A stretch of DNA of 32,034 nucleotides from Chloroflexota bacterium (GTDB taxonomy: Bacteria > Chloroflexota > Dehalococcoidia > DSGV01): the NCBI GenBank assembly GCA_021787985.1, contig JAJYLG010000034.1:1-32034 (forward strand). The letters run 5' to 3'. Both the position numbers and the translations under genes were made by a program. The notes under the pieces are model-generated. The model was not told where the DNA came from, ran no database searches, and was given only the letters and a program-made list of their open reading frames with translations. Positions 6,464 through 16,597 of this stretch are shown here, one piece after another. Within the stretch, counting starts at the first letter, position 1. Every line of letters begins with the position of its first letter.

Positions 6464-9400
6464 CAGCCTTCCTCCTCGTCGCCACCTTCGTCTTCCGCCG
6501 TGCCGGCAGCGAGGCTCCTGCGACGGAACCACTCATCGATAACGGAACCTTGCTCCGCGGAAAGCCCGTAGAGGGAACGGACTGCGGCTTCGATGGCTCT
6601 TTCTCCCTGCGAGTCCCCATCGCACCCATTCATCTCACGGACTAGTCCTCGTGCCTCGGCGTCGCCCGGGACGACCAGCGGCAAGCGACGCACAAAGTGG
6701 TCGTACAGCTGCAGGAATCCACCGCGGAGCTGACTCGTGATCATACAAAGGAGGAATTCGACGAGCTCAGAGTTGAGAACTGCCAATGACCACGTTGGCG
6801 CGTCCGCCCAGAAATAGCATTTGTTGTTGAGGTAGACGCCGGCGTCCGCGTAGCAAGACCGAATTCGCCTGGCGAACTCCGGCCACACCACCTTCGGCCG
6901 CTCGAACTCCCGGTAGTAGGAGCAAGAGCGTAGCTCCCACCAGAAGCGCCCCTGATCGGCCCGCGGACGTAGCCTGGCCTCGTAGCGGCTGAGATGATCG
7001 TGGATCAGCGGGTACGTGCTGGCGAAAGTGCGCCGCGCCTCGGCCTCGGTGCGAGCTTTGGCCCACGGGTTGCTCGCGTCTCCGTCGCCGCTGTTCTGGA
7101 CCGCGATGACGTACAGCCCCGCCCACTGGGGCCGCCAGCGCTTGATGTCGCGGCCGCGCAGCCACGGCTTGATCAGCTCCGACGAGCGCGGGTCCGCCGC
7201 GATCAGTTCCGCCCGCTTCGCCGCGTCGATGACGAAGGCCTCGTTCAGGCCAGTCTTGATGCCGTAGTACATGCGGCCCTGGACGAGCTCCCCCAGTGGC
7301 CTGCCCTGCGACATCAGCCGCTCGAAGAGCCGCACCAGCGCAGGGTCCTCCAGTATCCAGCCCCCCTTCTTCAGGAGGACCTGCGGGTAATCCGCTACCT
7401 GTGTGGCCTCGATCAGGACCTCCATATCCTCCAGCGCTTCCCGCACCGTCTCCGGATTGACGCGCTTGCCGGCGTCGTCCAGGGCGCGCCGGACCGGATA
7501 GGTCAAGTCAACGACGCCCAGTCTGTGTTCCGACGAGGCAGCCCCCTCACTACCGACGGAGACGACGGGATAGGCCGCCACGGCCTTGCCGTTCGCCTCG
7601 AATAACGGCAGGTCGCCGAAGTCGACGACGCGTTCCAGGGCCAGCGCCTGGGGCAAATGGGCCCGGATGCGCTCCCCATAGCCGGCGCGCATGTACTTGT
7701 TGCTGGTGATGAACGAGAGCCAGCCGCCGTCGCGCAGGATCTGAATCGCCCGCGCGTAGAAGTAGACCAGGATGTCTGCGGTGCCCGTGTGGACCTCCGG
7801 GAAGGCCTGCGCGTATACTTGTTGGTCCCCCGCCGCGAGCTTCTCCTGTCGCACGTATGGCGGGTTGGCGAGCACGATGTCGAACCCGCCGTGCTGGAAG
7901 ACCTCCGGGAACGCCACTGGCCAGAGAAACGGCTTCTGGTAGGGTGCGTCGGGGCGCAGTCCTCCGATGAACCGTTCGATCTGTTCGACCCGCATCCGGG
8001 CGTGGGCCAGCCCTCGCGCACGTCGCTGCTGCGCTGCCCGCGTGTGCCCGCCCCGCGGCCGGCTGCTGCTGCCTCCGCCTCCCGTACAGAGTCGCGCGCC
8101 CCCTCCAGGTGTGTTTCCAGGTGGTAGCGGATGATGCGTTGCTCGGCGCGAGCGATGTTGTCTCGCAGCACGCGCAGCCGCTGCGGGTTCTCCTGCGTCG
8201 CTTCGAACTCGCGGCGCCACTGTTCGATGTTCCGTTCCTCTCGACCCACGCGGTCCCGCAACTCAAGGTGGGGCTGGTAGACGCCGCGCGGTAGCGACTC
8301 GGCGAAGGGAATGCCAGCGGCCCGGTCGATCAGCGAGTCGCCCGCCACAATGCGGAAGTCCAGGTTTGGCAGCGGCTCGCTGTCCCGCGGCCCGGGCTCG
8401 TCCAGCACCAATGAGAGCCACAGCCGGAGTTGGCAGATCTCGACCGCCTCCGGGTTGATGTCGACCCCGTACAGGCTCCACTGGATGGCGCGCCGTTTCC
8501 ATTCGGCGACACGCTGGTCGGCCAGCTCCGTAAAGCCCTGCTTCGCGTGCGCGATGCCGCGACGCATCAGCACGATCTCCTGCATGGCGCCGAGGAGGAA
8601 TGCGCCAGAGCCGACGGCCGGGTCGCAGATGCGCACGTTCTCCAGCGCCTCGATCAGGCTGCGCTCCGTGTCCCCGTCCAGGTGGCGCTCGTCACCATCC
8701 GGCTCCATGACCAGGCGACGCAGCCAGTCGATCGTCTCCTGGTCGACGCCGACGGTGTCGCGCAGGTAGCCATCGAGCACCTGGCGGCACATGAAATGGA
8801 CGATCTCGCGCGGCGTGTAGTAGGTGCCGGTATCGTGGCGCTCGTCGCCCTGGTAGAGGTTCTCGAACACCCGGCCGAGCACCTCCGGGTCGGGGTCGAC
8901 CGACTGATCGTCCGGGGTGGACTCGCGCGTGGTGAAGCGGTAGCGCGAAAGCAACCAGAGAACGCTGTTCTCCTGGTCCGGGTCAAACACGTCGTCGGGC
9001 AGGGCGATCTCGCCGCCGCCTTCGATACGATCTTCGAGGGCGTTCGGCCGGAACAGCCCACCGTTGAGGTACGGAGTGTACTCCAGCAGCTCCTGGACCT
9101 CCCGGCGGCAGTTGCGCTTGGCCATGGCTTCGAAGAAGAGCGGCACGAGGAAACCGCGATAGAAGCCCCCTTGAACGCGGTGCCTCCGCTCCCACAACCA
9201 GCGCAGGTAGCCGGGCCGGCCACCGCCGGCGCCGCTGCCGCCGAGCCAACCTTTGGACTGCAGGAACCAGAGGAACAGGATGCGGCCGAGCTGGCGGGTT
9301 GCCCAGGCGCTCCGGTCGTACCCGGAGAGCGCGCCCACCGCCGGGTGCTCCGGGTTCGCGTCCAGAAGGGACTGCGCGAGGCGGTCCCGGACGCCTGCGT

Positions 9401-10010
9401 ACTCAAGATAAAACCGCTTGGTCACGCGCTCGACGCTAAACGCCTGCCCCCACTGCCGGGAGATGGCCGCGAGCGACGAGGCGGCGGCGATCACGAGCTG
9501 TTGAAGCAACTCTCGGTGAAAGCGGTTCGGTTCACGGACGTCGATGAGCGCGCGGACTGTCGTAATCGCGCCGCGGCCCGCCCCACCATCCGCCCGCTGG
9601 GCAGCTCTCGGAAACACCATCTCAACTTCAGGCCGAGAGGCCCGCTGAAGCTCGTTCGGGACCAAGAAGAACAGCACCCTGCCGTCGGGCACGTGCTCGA
9701 CGAGCGCCCGCGCCACGCGGCGCCGCGCCCGGTCACGGTCCGAAGATCGCTGGCCCCAATCGTCCAGCACCGCCACGTAGAGGGCCGCGCTGCCGGGGTC
9801 GGCCGCGCGATGGGCCACGCGGTAGAGCTCGCGGACACCGAAGCTATCCGGCCGCTGGAGGAAGAAGCTGCGAAGCGCGGTGAGGCCGTGGAGGAGGTCG
9901 GTGGGCGTGCGCACTGGCTCGAAGCCGACGACCCGGGCGAGAGAATCAGCTCGGCGAGGATCGCCTCCGAACGATTGGAGCGCGTTGGCGATCTCGCCCA
10001 GGTCCGGCAT
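6463..10010 (-). pseudogene. Eco57I-type DNA N6-adenine methyltransferase, frameshifted
   Basis: Two overlapping frames together spell one protein of about 1,182 aa. The first (ATG 10010 onward) has an N-terminal helical region, then TGTYYTPREIVHFMCRQVLD, SAM-binding motif I ICDPAVGSGAFLL (about residue 461) and YGVDINPEAVEICQLRLWLS. The second begins near LAHARMRVEQIERFIGG and holds the catalytic motif IV NPPY (7856-7867), SFITSNKYMRAGYGERIR and a C-terminal TaqI/Eco57I-like target-recognition region. The switch lies between about 8100 and 8005. The span of 3,548 bases is one short of a multiple of three, fitting a single missing base, perhaps in the G/C run near 8010-8020. ATG 10010 follows GGGGGA. 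Such enzymes methylate adenine for host protection or in fused restriction. If the shift is real, motifs I and IV are separated and the enzyme is dead. Confidence 0.8.
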
Positions 10011-10045
10011 GCCGTCCCCCACGTGTGCCCAGCTTGATGGCCATG

Positions 10046-10074
10046 ATGTTGCCAGTCGGCGAACCGTGCGTCAA
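10046..10074 (-). promoter_or_regulatory. Possible promoter of the defence operon
   Basis: Between lon and the methylase, the minus strand carries TTGACG (10074-10069), then 17 bases, then CAACAT (10051-10046). The -35 element is good; the -10 matches the consensus at only three positions. Start of transcription would fall near 10039, leaving a leader of about 30 bases. Transcription reading through from lon is equally possible, as no hairpin is seen between the genes. Confidence 0.3.
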
Positions 10075-10087
10075 ACGGGCCGCCGCG

Positions 10088-12470
<2,383 letters not shown>

Positions 12471-12478
<8 letters not shown>

Positions 12479-12914
12479 GGACGATCACCACGTGCCAGGT
12501 GCCCTCACCGCGGGCTGGTCGCGTCGCGACCTCGATGCGCAGCACGCCGTCCTGGTAGTGGGCGGCAACGCGCTCCGGGTCGATGGCCCGCGGCAGGGTA
12601 ATGGACCGCTCGAAGGGGCCGCAGGCGATCTCCATCTGCAGGTAGCGGCGGCCGGTCTGGGGGCAGCTATCGTCCTTATGCCCGGCGACGCGCACCGTCT
12701 GGCCGTCGACCTGGACATCGAAGGATTCGGGCTGGGCGCCGGGGACCTCCATGACGATGCCGTAGCCCTCCGCGGTCTCGTACACGTCCGTAGGCGGCTC
12801 GAAGGGGCGCTCGGCGTAGCGGCTGCCGCCTCCCAGGCCGAAGGAGTCGAACAGGTCGCGGAAGTGCGCCTCCAGGTGAGAGACCTGCGCGAAGACGTCG
12901 TGCTCGCTGTCCAT
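12471..12914 (-). CDS. Hsp20/alpha-crystallin small heat-shock protein
   Basis: A 147-aa small heat-shock protein. The alpha-crystallin domain runs from about residue 45 to the end: YETAEGYGIVMEVPGAQPES, then the strand VDGQTVRVAGHK, and the conserved closing motif HYQDGVLRIEVATRP, in which the usual A-x-[FY]-x-[ND]-G-V-L is present as AAHYQDGVL. ATG 12914 was chosen because GGAGGA stands 8 bases upstream; an in-frame ATG at 12941 lacks this. Such proteins hold unfolding proteins as ATP-independent chaperones in large cytosolic oligomers. It is the first gene of an operon with lon, joining holding and degradation of damaged proteins. Heat or envelope stress regulation is likely, but no CIRCE element is visible. 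Confidence 0.92.
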
Positions 12915-12949
12915 GGCTGGTGTCCTCCGGCCTCGGGCCATTCACCTGC

Positions 12950-12955
12950 ATTGTA
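12950..12955 (-). promoter_or_regulatory. Possible -10 element of hsp20-lon
   Basis: The minus strand reads TACAAT, close to the sigma-70 -10 consensus, 35 bases upstream of the hsp20 ATG. The -35 position at normal spacing is plain GC-rich sequence with no match, which fits an activator-dependent or alternative-sigma stress promoter. This is a weak call from a single hexamer. Confidence 0.35.
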
Positions 12956-13036
12956 GTCGGCCGGCGCGGGGCGGCCGGAGGCGCTCCTCATCCTCCACCA
13001 CGCTCCCCTTCCACGGCTGGCCTCAGCGCCATCCGA

Positions 13037-13085
13037 TGGACAGGCTCATCCGGATCGCGGAAAATATAAATGCGGACGCGTCCGC
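13037..13085 (+). promoter_or_regulatory. AT-rich promoter-like site with 14-bp palindrome
   Basis: In the divergent hsp20/DUF2157 intergenic region an isolated A/T island (GAAAATATAAAT, 13060-13071) is followed at once by the perfect palindrome GCGGACGCGTCCGC (13072-13085). TGGACA (13037-13042) stands 17 bases before GAAAAT (13060-13065) and could be the -35/-10 pair for the downstream plus-strand gene. The palindrome would then cover the transcription start, a typical operator position. Both the promoter and operator roles are inferred. Confidence 0.4.
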
Positions 13086-13132
13086 TCATCCGTCAGCGGC
13101 GGACCGGGGCGCGATCCGGCCGGAGAGGCGCG

Positions 13133-14104
13133 ATGCCCTCCATTGAGCAGCAGATCGCTCACTGGCGCGACGCCGGGATCATCGACGCCGCCCAGGCCGA
13201 ACGCATCCTCCGTTTCGAAGAGGCCGACCGGGAGCACGCCGCCCGTGAGCGGGTGGAGCGGCCGGGCGCCATCGAGGCGCTCGTCTACCTGGGACTTGCC
13301 GTGGCCGTGGTCGGCGTCGTCACGTTGACCGGCCAGAACTGGCATGACGTGCGCTCATGGGCCCGCGTCGCCTCGCTGGCCGTGCCGGGCGTGCTCACCG
13401 CGATCGCCGGCGTCGCGATGCGGCGCGCGGCGCAGCCGGAGCTCCGCCGCGGCGCGAGCGTCGCCTGGGTAGCGGCCGTGGCGCTCCTCGCCGGTGCGGT
13501 TGCCGTCATCGGCAACGAGGCCGAGTGGGACCGCCAGGCCATCCTGCTCTCATCGGCCGGCACCGCCACCGCGCTGGCGCTGGCCGCGTGGGTGGCCTAC
13601 CCCTCGCATCTCCAGGTCCTGGCGCTCGCCGGCTCGCTGCTTGCCCTGGCGGTGGCGGGCGGCACCACCCCCGATGCGTACAACCAGACCGCCGCCGGTC
13701 TGCTGATGATAGCGTTCGGTGCCGCCGGCCTTGCCCTGACCGAGAAGGGGTTGCTGCATCCGCGACCCTCGGCCCGGATCTTCGCCGCGGCCGGCTTCGC
13801 CTTCGGCGCCTTCCATGCCGGCTACGCTCAATCGCTGGTGGGCGCCGAGCGATGGGCCGAGGCGCTTGTCTTCCTGGCCGGCGCGGCGCTCGTCGCGCTC
13901 AGCCTGCGCCGGGCGTCGTTCATCTACATGGTCGCCGCGGTCGCCGCGGTGTTCGTCGGCCTGGTCTCGTTCATCGAGACCCACTTCGAGCAGCAGCTCG
14001 GCGCGCCGCTGGCGCTCATGCTGAGCGGAGCGCTGCTGGTGGCAGGCGCGCTGCTCCTGGCCCGGTTCCGCGTGCGGCTGCAGGGGCCGGGCGGTTCCCC
14101 GTGA
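13133..14104 (+). CDS. DUF2157-type polytopic membrane protein
   Basis: A 323-aa protein. The first 45 residues are soluble and carry the DUF2157-like start (IEQQIAHWRDAGIIDAAQAE, then RILRFEEADRE). About nine hydrophobic segments follow, beginning at residue 50 (AIEALVYLGLAVAVVGVVTL) and ending with LALMLSGALLVAGALLLARF. ATG 13133 is chosen because GGAGAGG stands just upstream. The family has no firmly known biochemical role; members are inner-membrane proteins. The stop overlaps the start of the next gene as GTGA, so the two are translationally coupled and probably work in the same envelope process. Confidence 0.75.
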   Translation: MPSIEQQIAHWRDAGIIDAAQAERILRFEEADREHAARERVERPGAIEALVYLGLAVAVVGVVTLTGQNWHDVRSWARVASLAVPGVLTAIAGVAMRRAAQPELRRGASVAWVAAVALLAGAVAVIGNEAEWDRQAILLSSAGTATALALAAWVAYPSHLQVLALAGSLLALAVAGGTTPDAYNQTAAGLLMIAFGAAGLALTEKGLLHPRPSARIFAAAGFAFGAFHAGYAQSLVGAERWAEALVFLAGAALVALSLRRASFIYMVAAVAAVFVGLVSFIETHFEQQLGAPLALMLSGALLVAGALLLARFRVRLQGPGGSP

Positions 14105-14838
14105 GGACGCGCCTCTACGCCGCGGGCGTGCTGGCCGGACTGGCCGCGCTCGGAGTGCTGATCGTGCTGCTGGTCGGACCCGGGCGCTATCACCCCTCGC
14201 CGCCGGACATCACGGCGCACCCCCTGCCGGATGCCGCCGGCGAGATCCTCTACGTTGACCCGGACGGCTGCATCGTCCGCGCGCGGGCCTCGGGCGAATC
14301 GCGCCAGCGCGTAACCTGCCCCGGGCCCGAGACGGGCCTGGTCACGTGGGTGGACGCCACGACGATCGGTTTCCAGCGGACCGGCAAAGCGCCCAGCCCG
14401 ACCTGGGTCCAGCACAACTTGCAGACGGGCGCGGAGACGACGACGGCACAGTACCCGCTTTACGGTCCGCCCGACCCGGTCTCCGTCCGCGGTGAGCGCG
14501 CCGAGTTCGACGGCTCCGGCTCGCTGTACCGAGTGACCGGGACGGAGCGCCTGCGCATCTTCCGCTTCGAGGGGCCGAGGGACCAGCGCCCGACGCTCGT
14601 CACCTGGTCGCCCGACGGCGAGTGGCTGCTGCTCGGCTACCGCGGCGAGCTCTGGATCGTGCGCCGCGACGGCACCGAGGCCCGGACGCTGGCGAACGCG
14701 CGCATGTACTGGCAGCCCACGGCCTCGTGGTGGATCGACGGCTACGGCTTTCTGCCGAAGTACACCCTCTCCGACCGCGCCGCAGCAGGAACTCCCCCGG
14801 CAGGAGCCGTGCCCGTCCCAGCGGGCACCACCAGGTAG
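14101..14838 (+). CDS. Membrane-anchored TolB/PD40-like beta-propeller protein
   Basis: A 245-aa protein starting at GTG 14101, inside the stop of the preceding membrane-protein gene. One N-terminal hydrophobic segment (LYAAGVLAGLAALGVLIVLL) is an uncleaved anchor or signal. The outside part has repeated short strand motifs of the PD40/TolB type: GEILYVDPDGCIVRARASGE, VTWVDATTIGFQRT, and the best one, LVTWSPDGEWLLLGYRGELW followed by IVRRDGTEARTL. This is fewer blades than a full six-bladed propeller, so it is a short or divergent member. The tail is rich in Pro, Ala and Thr. Such proteins usually act as extracytoplasmic scaffolds; no specific partner is evident apart from the coupled DUF2157-type protein. 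Confidence 0.65.
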   Translation: MRTRLYAAGVLAGLAALGVLIVLLVGPGRYHPSPPDITAHPLPDAAGEILYVDPDGCIVRARASGESRQRVTCPGPETGLVTWVDATTIGFQRTGKAPSPTWVQHNLQTGAETTTAQYPLYGPPDPVSVRGERAEFDGSGSLYRVTGTERLRIFRFEGPRDQRPTLVTWSPDGEWLLLGYRGELWIVRRDGTEARTLANARMYWQPTASWWIDGYGFLPKYTLSDRAAAGTPPAGAVPVPAGTTR

Positions 14839-15026
14839 CACCGCACACCGGCGGGCCGGCTGTGGGGCGGCGCCCGACGGAGCCCGCGGCGCTTCCCTGA
14901 CCCCGCCTCCGGCCGCTACCCGACTGACACGTCGCGCGCTCGACCGGACGCTAGTGGCAGAGAGCACGTCCGCCGGCACCCAGGCGGGCGCCGCGAACAT
15001 CCCGCGAGCGGAAGGGGGTCCTCGCA

Positions 15027-15209
15027 GTGCAGGCATCGGTCCTCTGGCTGGCCGTGGCGGTGGTCGTGATGGCGCGCTGGAGGCGGGTGGCCCGACGCCG
15101 CGGCATCACCACGCCGCGATGGGCGGCCCCCGCGCGCGATGCCGCCCTGGTGCTCGTCCCGCTCGCTGCCGCGGCGTTCGTCCTCGTGGCGATGCGACGT
15201 CCGATCTGA
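15027..15209 (+). CDS. Small two-helix membrane protein
   Basis: A 60-aa frame from GTG 15027 with a purine-rich ribosome site (GGAAGGGGG) about 8 bases upstream. Two hydrophobic stretches (VLWLAVAVVVMARW and AALVLVPLAAAAFVLVAM) are separated by an arginine-rich loop (RRVARRRGITTPR), so both ends probably lie on the same side of the membrane with the positive loop in the cytoplasm. No family is recognised. It stands alone between the TolB-like gene and the CDF exporter. The 188 bases before it (14839-15026) show no further gene. Confidence 0.45.
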   Translation: MQASVLWLAVAVVVMARWRRVARRRGITTPRWAAPARDAALVLVPLAAAAFVLVAMRRPI

Positions 15210-15291
15210 TCCACGCGTCGCGCGCGGCCCGCCGAGCCGACCGGCTCGCGAACCCGCCCGCCCGCACCGTGCGACAATCGTATTAGGCGCC

Positions 15292-16218
15292 ATGCAACAG
15301 TCAGACCAGGCCACCCTGGGTGGGCGCACCGCTCTCCGCGTCGCGTTCGCCGTCAACGCGGGCTTCGCCATCGCCGAAATGGTCGCGGGCCTGGCGGCCA
15401 ACAGCATCGCCCTCGTCGCCGACGCCACCCACAACGGCGCGGATGTGCTCACGATCCTCATCGGGCTCGTGGCGCTCCGGATGGTGGAAGCCCCGCCGAG
15501 CCACGAGCGCACCTACGGCCTGCGGCGCATGGACGCGCTTGCGGCGATCGTCAACGCCGCCATCATCGCGATGGCCGGCGCCGTCCTGGCGTACGAGGCC
15601 ATCGATCGTCTCCTGCAGCCGCGGCCGCTCGGCGGGCTTCCGGTACTGTTGATGGCGCTGGGCGGCGTGGCCGTCAACGGCGGTGTGGCGCTCATCCTGG
15701 CGCGCACCTCGCGCGAGCTGCTGGCGGCCCGTTCCGTCTTCATCAACCTGGTCGCCGACACATCGATCAGCGCCGCTACCGCCGTCGCGGGCGTGGTGCT
15801 GCTGGCCGGCGGGCCGCCGCGAATCGACGCGGTCGTAGGCCTGCTGGTCGTCGTCGCGTTGGCGATCACCGTGTGGGGGCTGCTGCGTGACACGCTCAAC
15901 GTCCTGCTCGAAGCGACCCCTCGACACGTTGACCTCCACCGCCTGGAGGAGGAGATCGGCACGTTGGACGGCGTGACGAGCGCGCACGACGTCCACGTGT
16001 GGACGATCGGGGCCGGGCTCACGGCGCTCTCCGCGCACGTGGAGGTGGCGGACATCCGGACCGCCGATGCCGTGGTGGCGTGCGTGGGCGCGCTGGCGCG
16101 CCAGCGCTTCGGCATCGCGCATTCGACGGTGCAGGTGACCACGGACGGGGCAGGCGGTCACGACGACCTGTGCACGCCGCCGTGCGAGCCTGCCGCTTCG
16201 CCCCTCGGCCAACAGTAA
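15292..16218 (+). CDS. CDF family cation efflux protein
   Basis: A 308-aa cation diffusion facilitator. Six membrane segments are followed by a cytosolic C-terminal ferredoxin-like domain (DGVTSAHDVHVWTIGAGLTA, LSAHVEV). The TM2 metal motif is intact as HNGAD (His47-x3-Asp51), and the conserved TYGLRRMDALAAIVNA precedes TM3. In TM5 the usual H-x3-D appears as NLVAD (Asn152-x3-Asp156), so one ligand is changed. The C-terminus ends with HDDLCTPPCEP, a possible extra metal site. CDF proteins export Zn, Co, Cd, Mn or Fe by proton exchange. The start is ATG 15292; TATTAG lies at 15281-15286, so the transcript may be leaderless. No metalloregulator gene is adjacent. Confidence 0.92.
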   Translation: MQQSDQATLGGRTALRVAFAVNAGFAIAEMVAGLAANSIALVADATHNGADVLTILIGLVALRMVEAPPSHERTYGLRRMDALAAIVNAAIIAMAGAVLAYEAIDRLLQPRPLGGLPVLLMALGGVAVNGGVALILARTSRELLAARSVFINLVADTSISAATAVAGVVLLAGGPPRIDAVVGLLVVVALAITVWGLLRDTLNVLLEATPRHVDLHRLEEEIGTLDGVTSAHDVHVWTIGAGLTALSAHVEVADIRTADAVVACVGALARQRFGIAHSTVQVTTDGAGGHDDLCTPPCEPAASPLGQQ

Positions 16219-16285
16219 CCCGGCCCGCGCCTGCCTACAGCCCCGCGGGCCAGGTGGGCGGCGGCTGCGCGCGCAACGACCGCCC

Positions 16286-16425
16286 GTCATTCCGGCCAGG
16301 CGAGCGGATACGAGCACGAGCCGGGATCCAGCGGTGGCCACTGGCCGCTCGATGCTGGATTCCCGCCCCCCACCTCCCCGGGGGGGGCAGGCTTCGCGGG
16401 AATGACGAAGGGTGGCGGGAATGAC
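16286..16425 (+). repeat. REP/dRS3-like palindromic repeat cluster
   Basis: The only long gene-free stretch here (16219-16597) holds a nested palindromic element. The outer ends are GTCATTCCGG (16286) and CGGGAATGAC (16397-16406 and again 16416-16425). The inner arms are GGGATCCAGC and GCTGGATTCCC, around a smaller dyad (GGTGGCCACTGG). This matches the widespread kind of dispersed repeat built from GTCATTCCCGCG and GCGGGAATCCAG half-sites, as in dRS3-like and REP-like elements. The single-strand form would fold into a large hairpin, which may also end transcription of the CDF gene. The rest of the gap, including 16500-16597, shows no further gene; it is slightly AT-richer and probably holds the promoter of the next gene. 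Confidence 0.72.
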
Positions 16426-16597
16426 GGCACCCGCTGATCGCCGCGAACGCCTGACTCAAAGAGCCACGGACGCCCGCCCTCGGGCGCGGCATCTTCTGAA
16501 ATTAGGATAACGAGCGCGTAACTTTTTGCCCCGGGCGAGCGTTGTAGTGAACGGGGGTCGTTCGGCGCTCGGACACGGGCCGCACGGAGGATCGGTG

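Noticed and set aside
8430-10037. A 535-codon open frame on the plus strand
   Set aside because: It is opposite the methyltransferase, whose motif I and YYTP block are clear on the minus strand; the plus translation has the composition of a GC-rich shadow.
12914-13132. CIRCE (HrcA) element upstream of hsp20
   Set aside because: There is no TTAGCACTC-N9-GAGTGCTAA-like dyad. The only strong palindrome here is GCGGACGCGTCCGC, which does not match.
13357-14100. Upstream extension of the TolB-like frame
   Set aside because: This part overlaps the DUF2157-type gene in another phase and is an Arg/Ala-rich shadow. The GTG at 14101 with its GTGA overlap is the real start.
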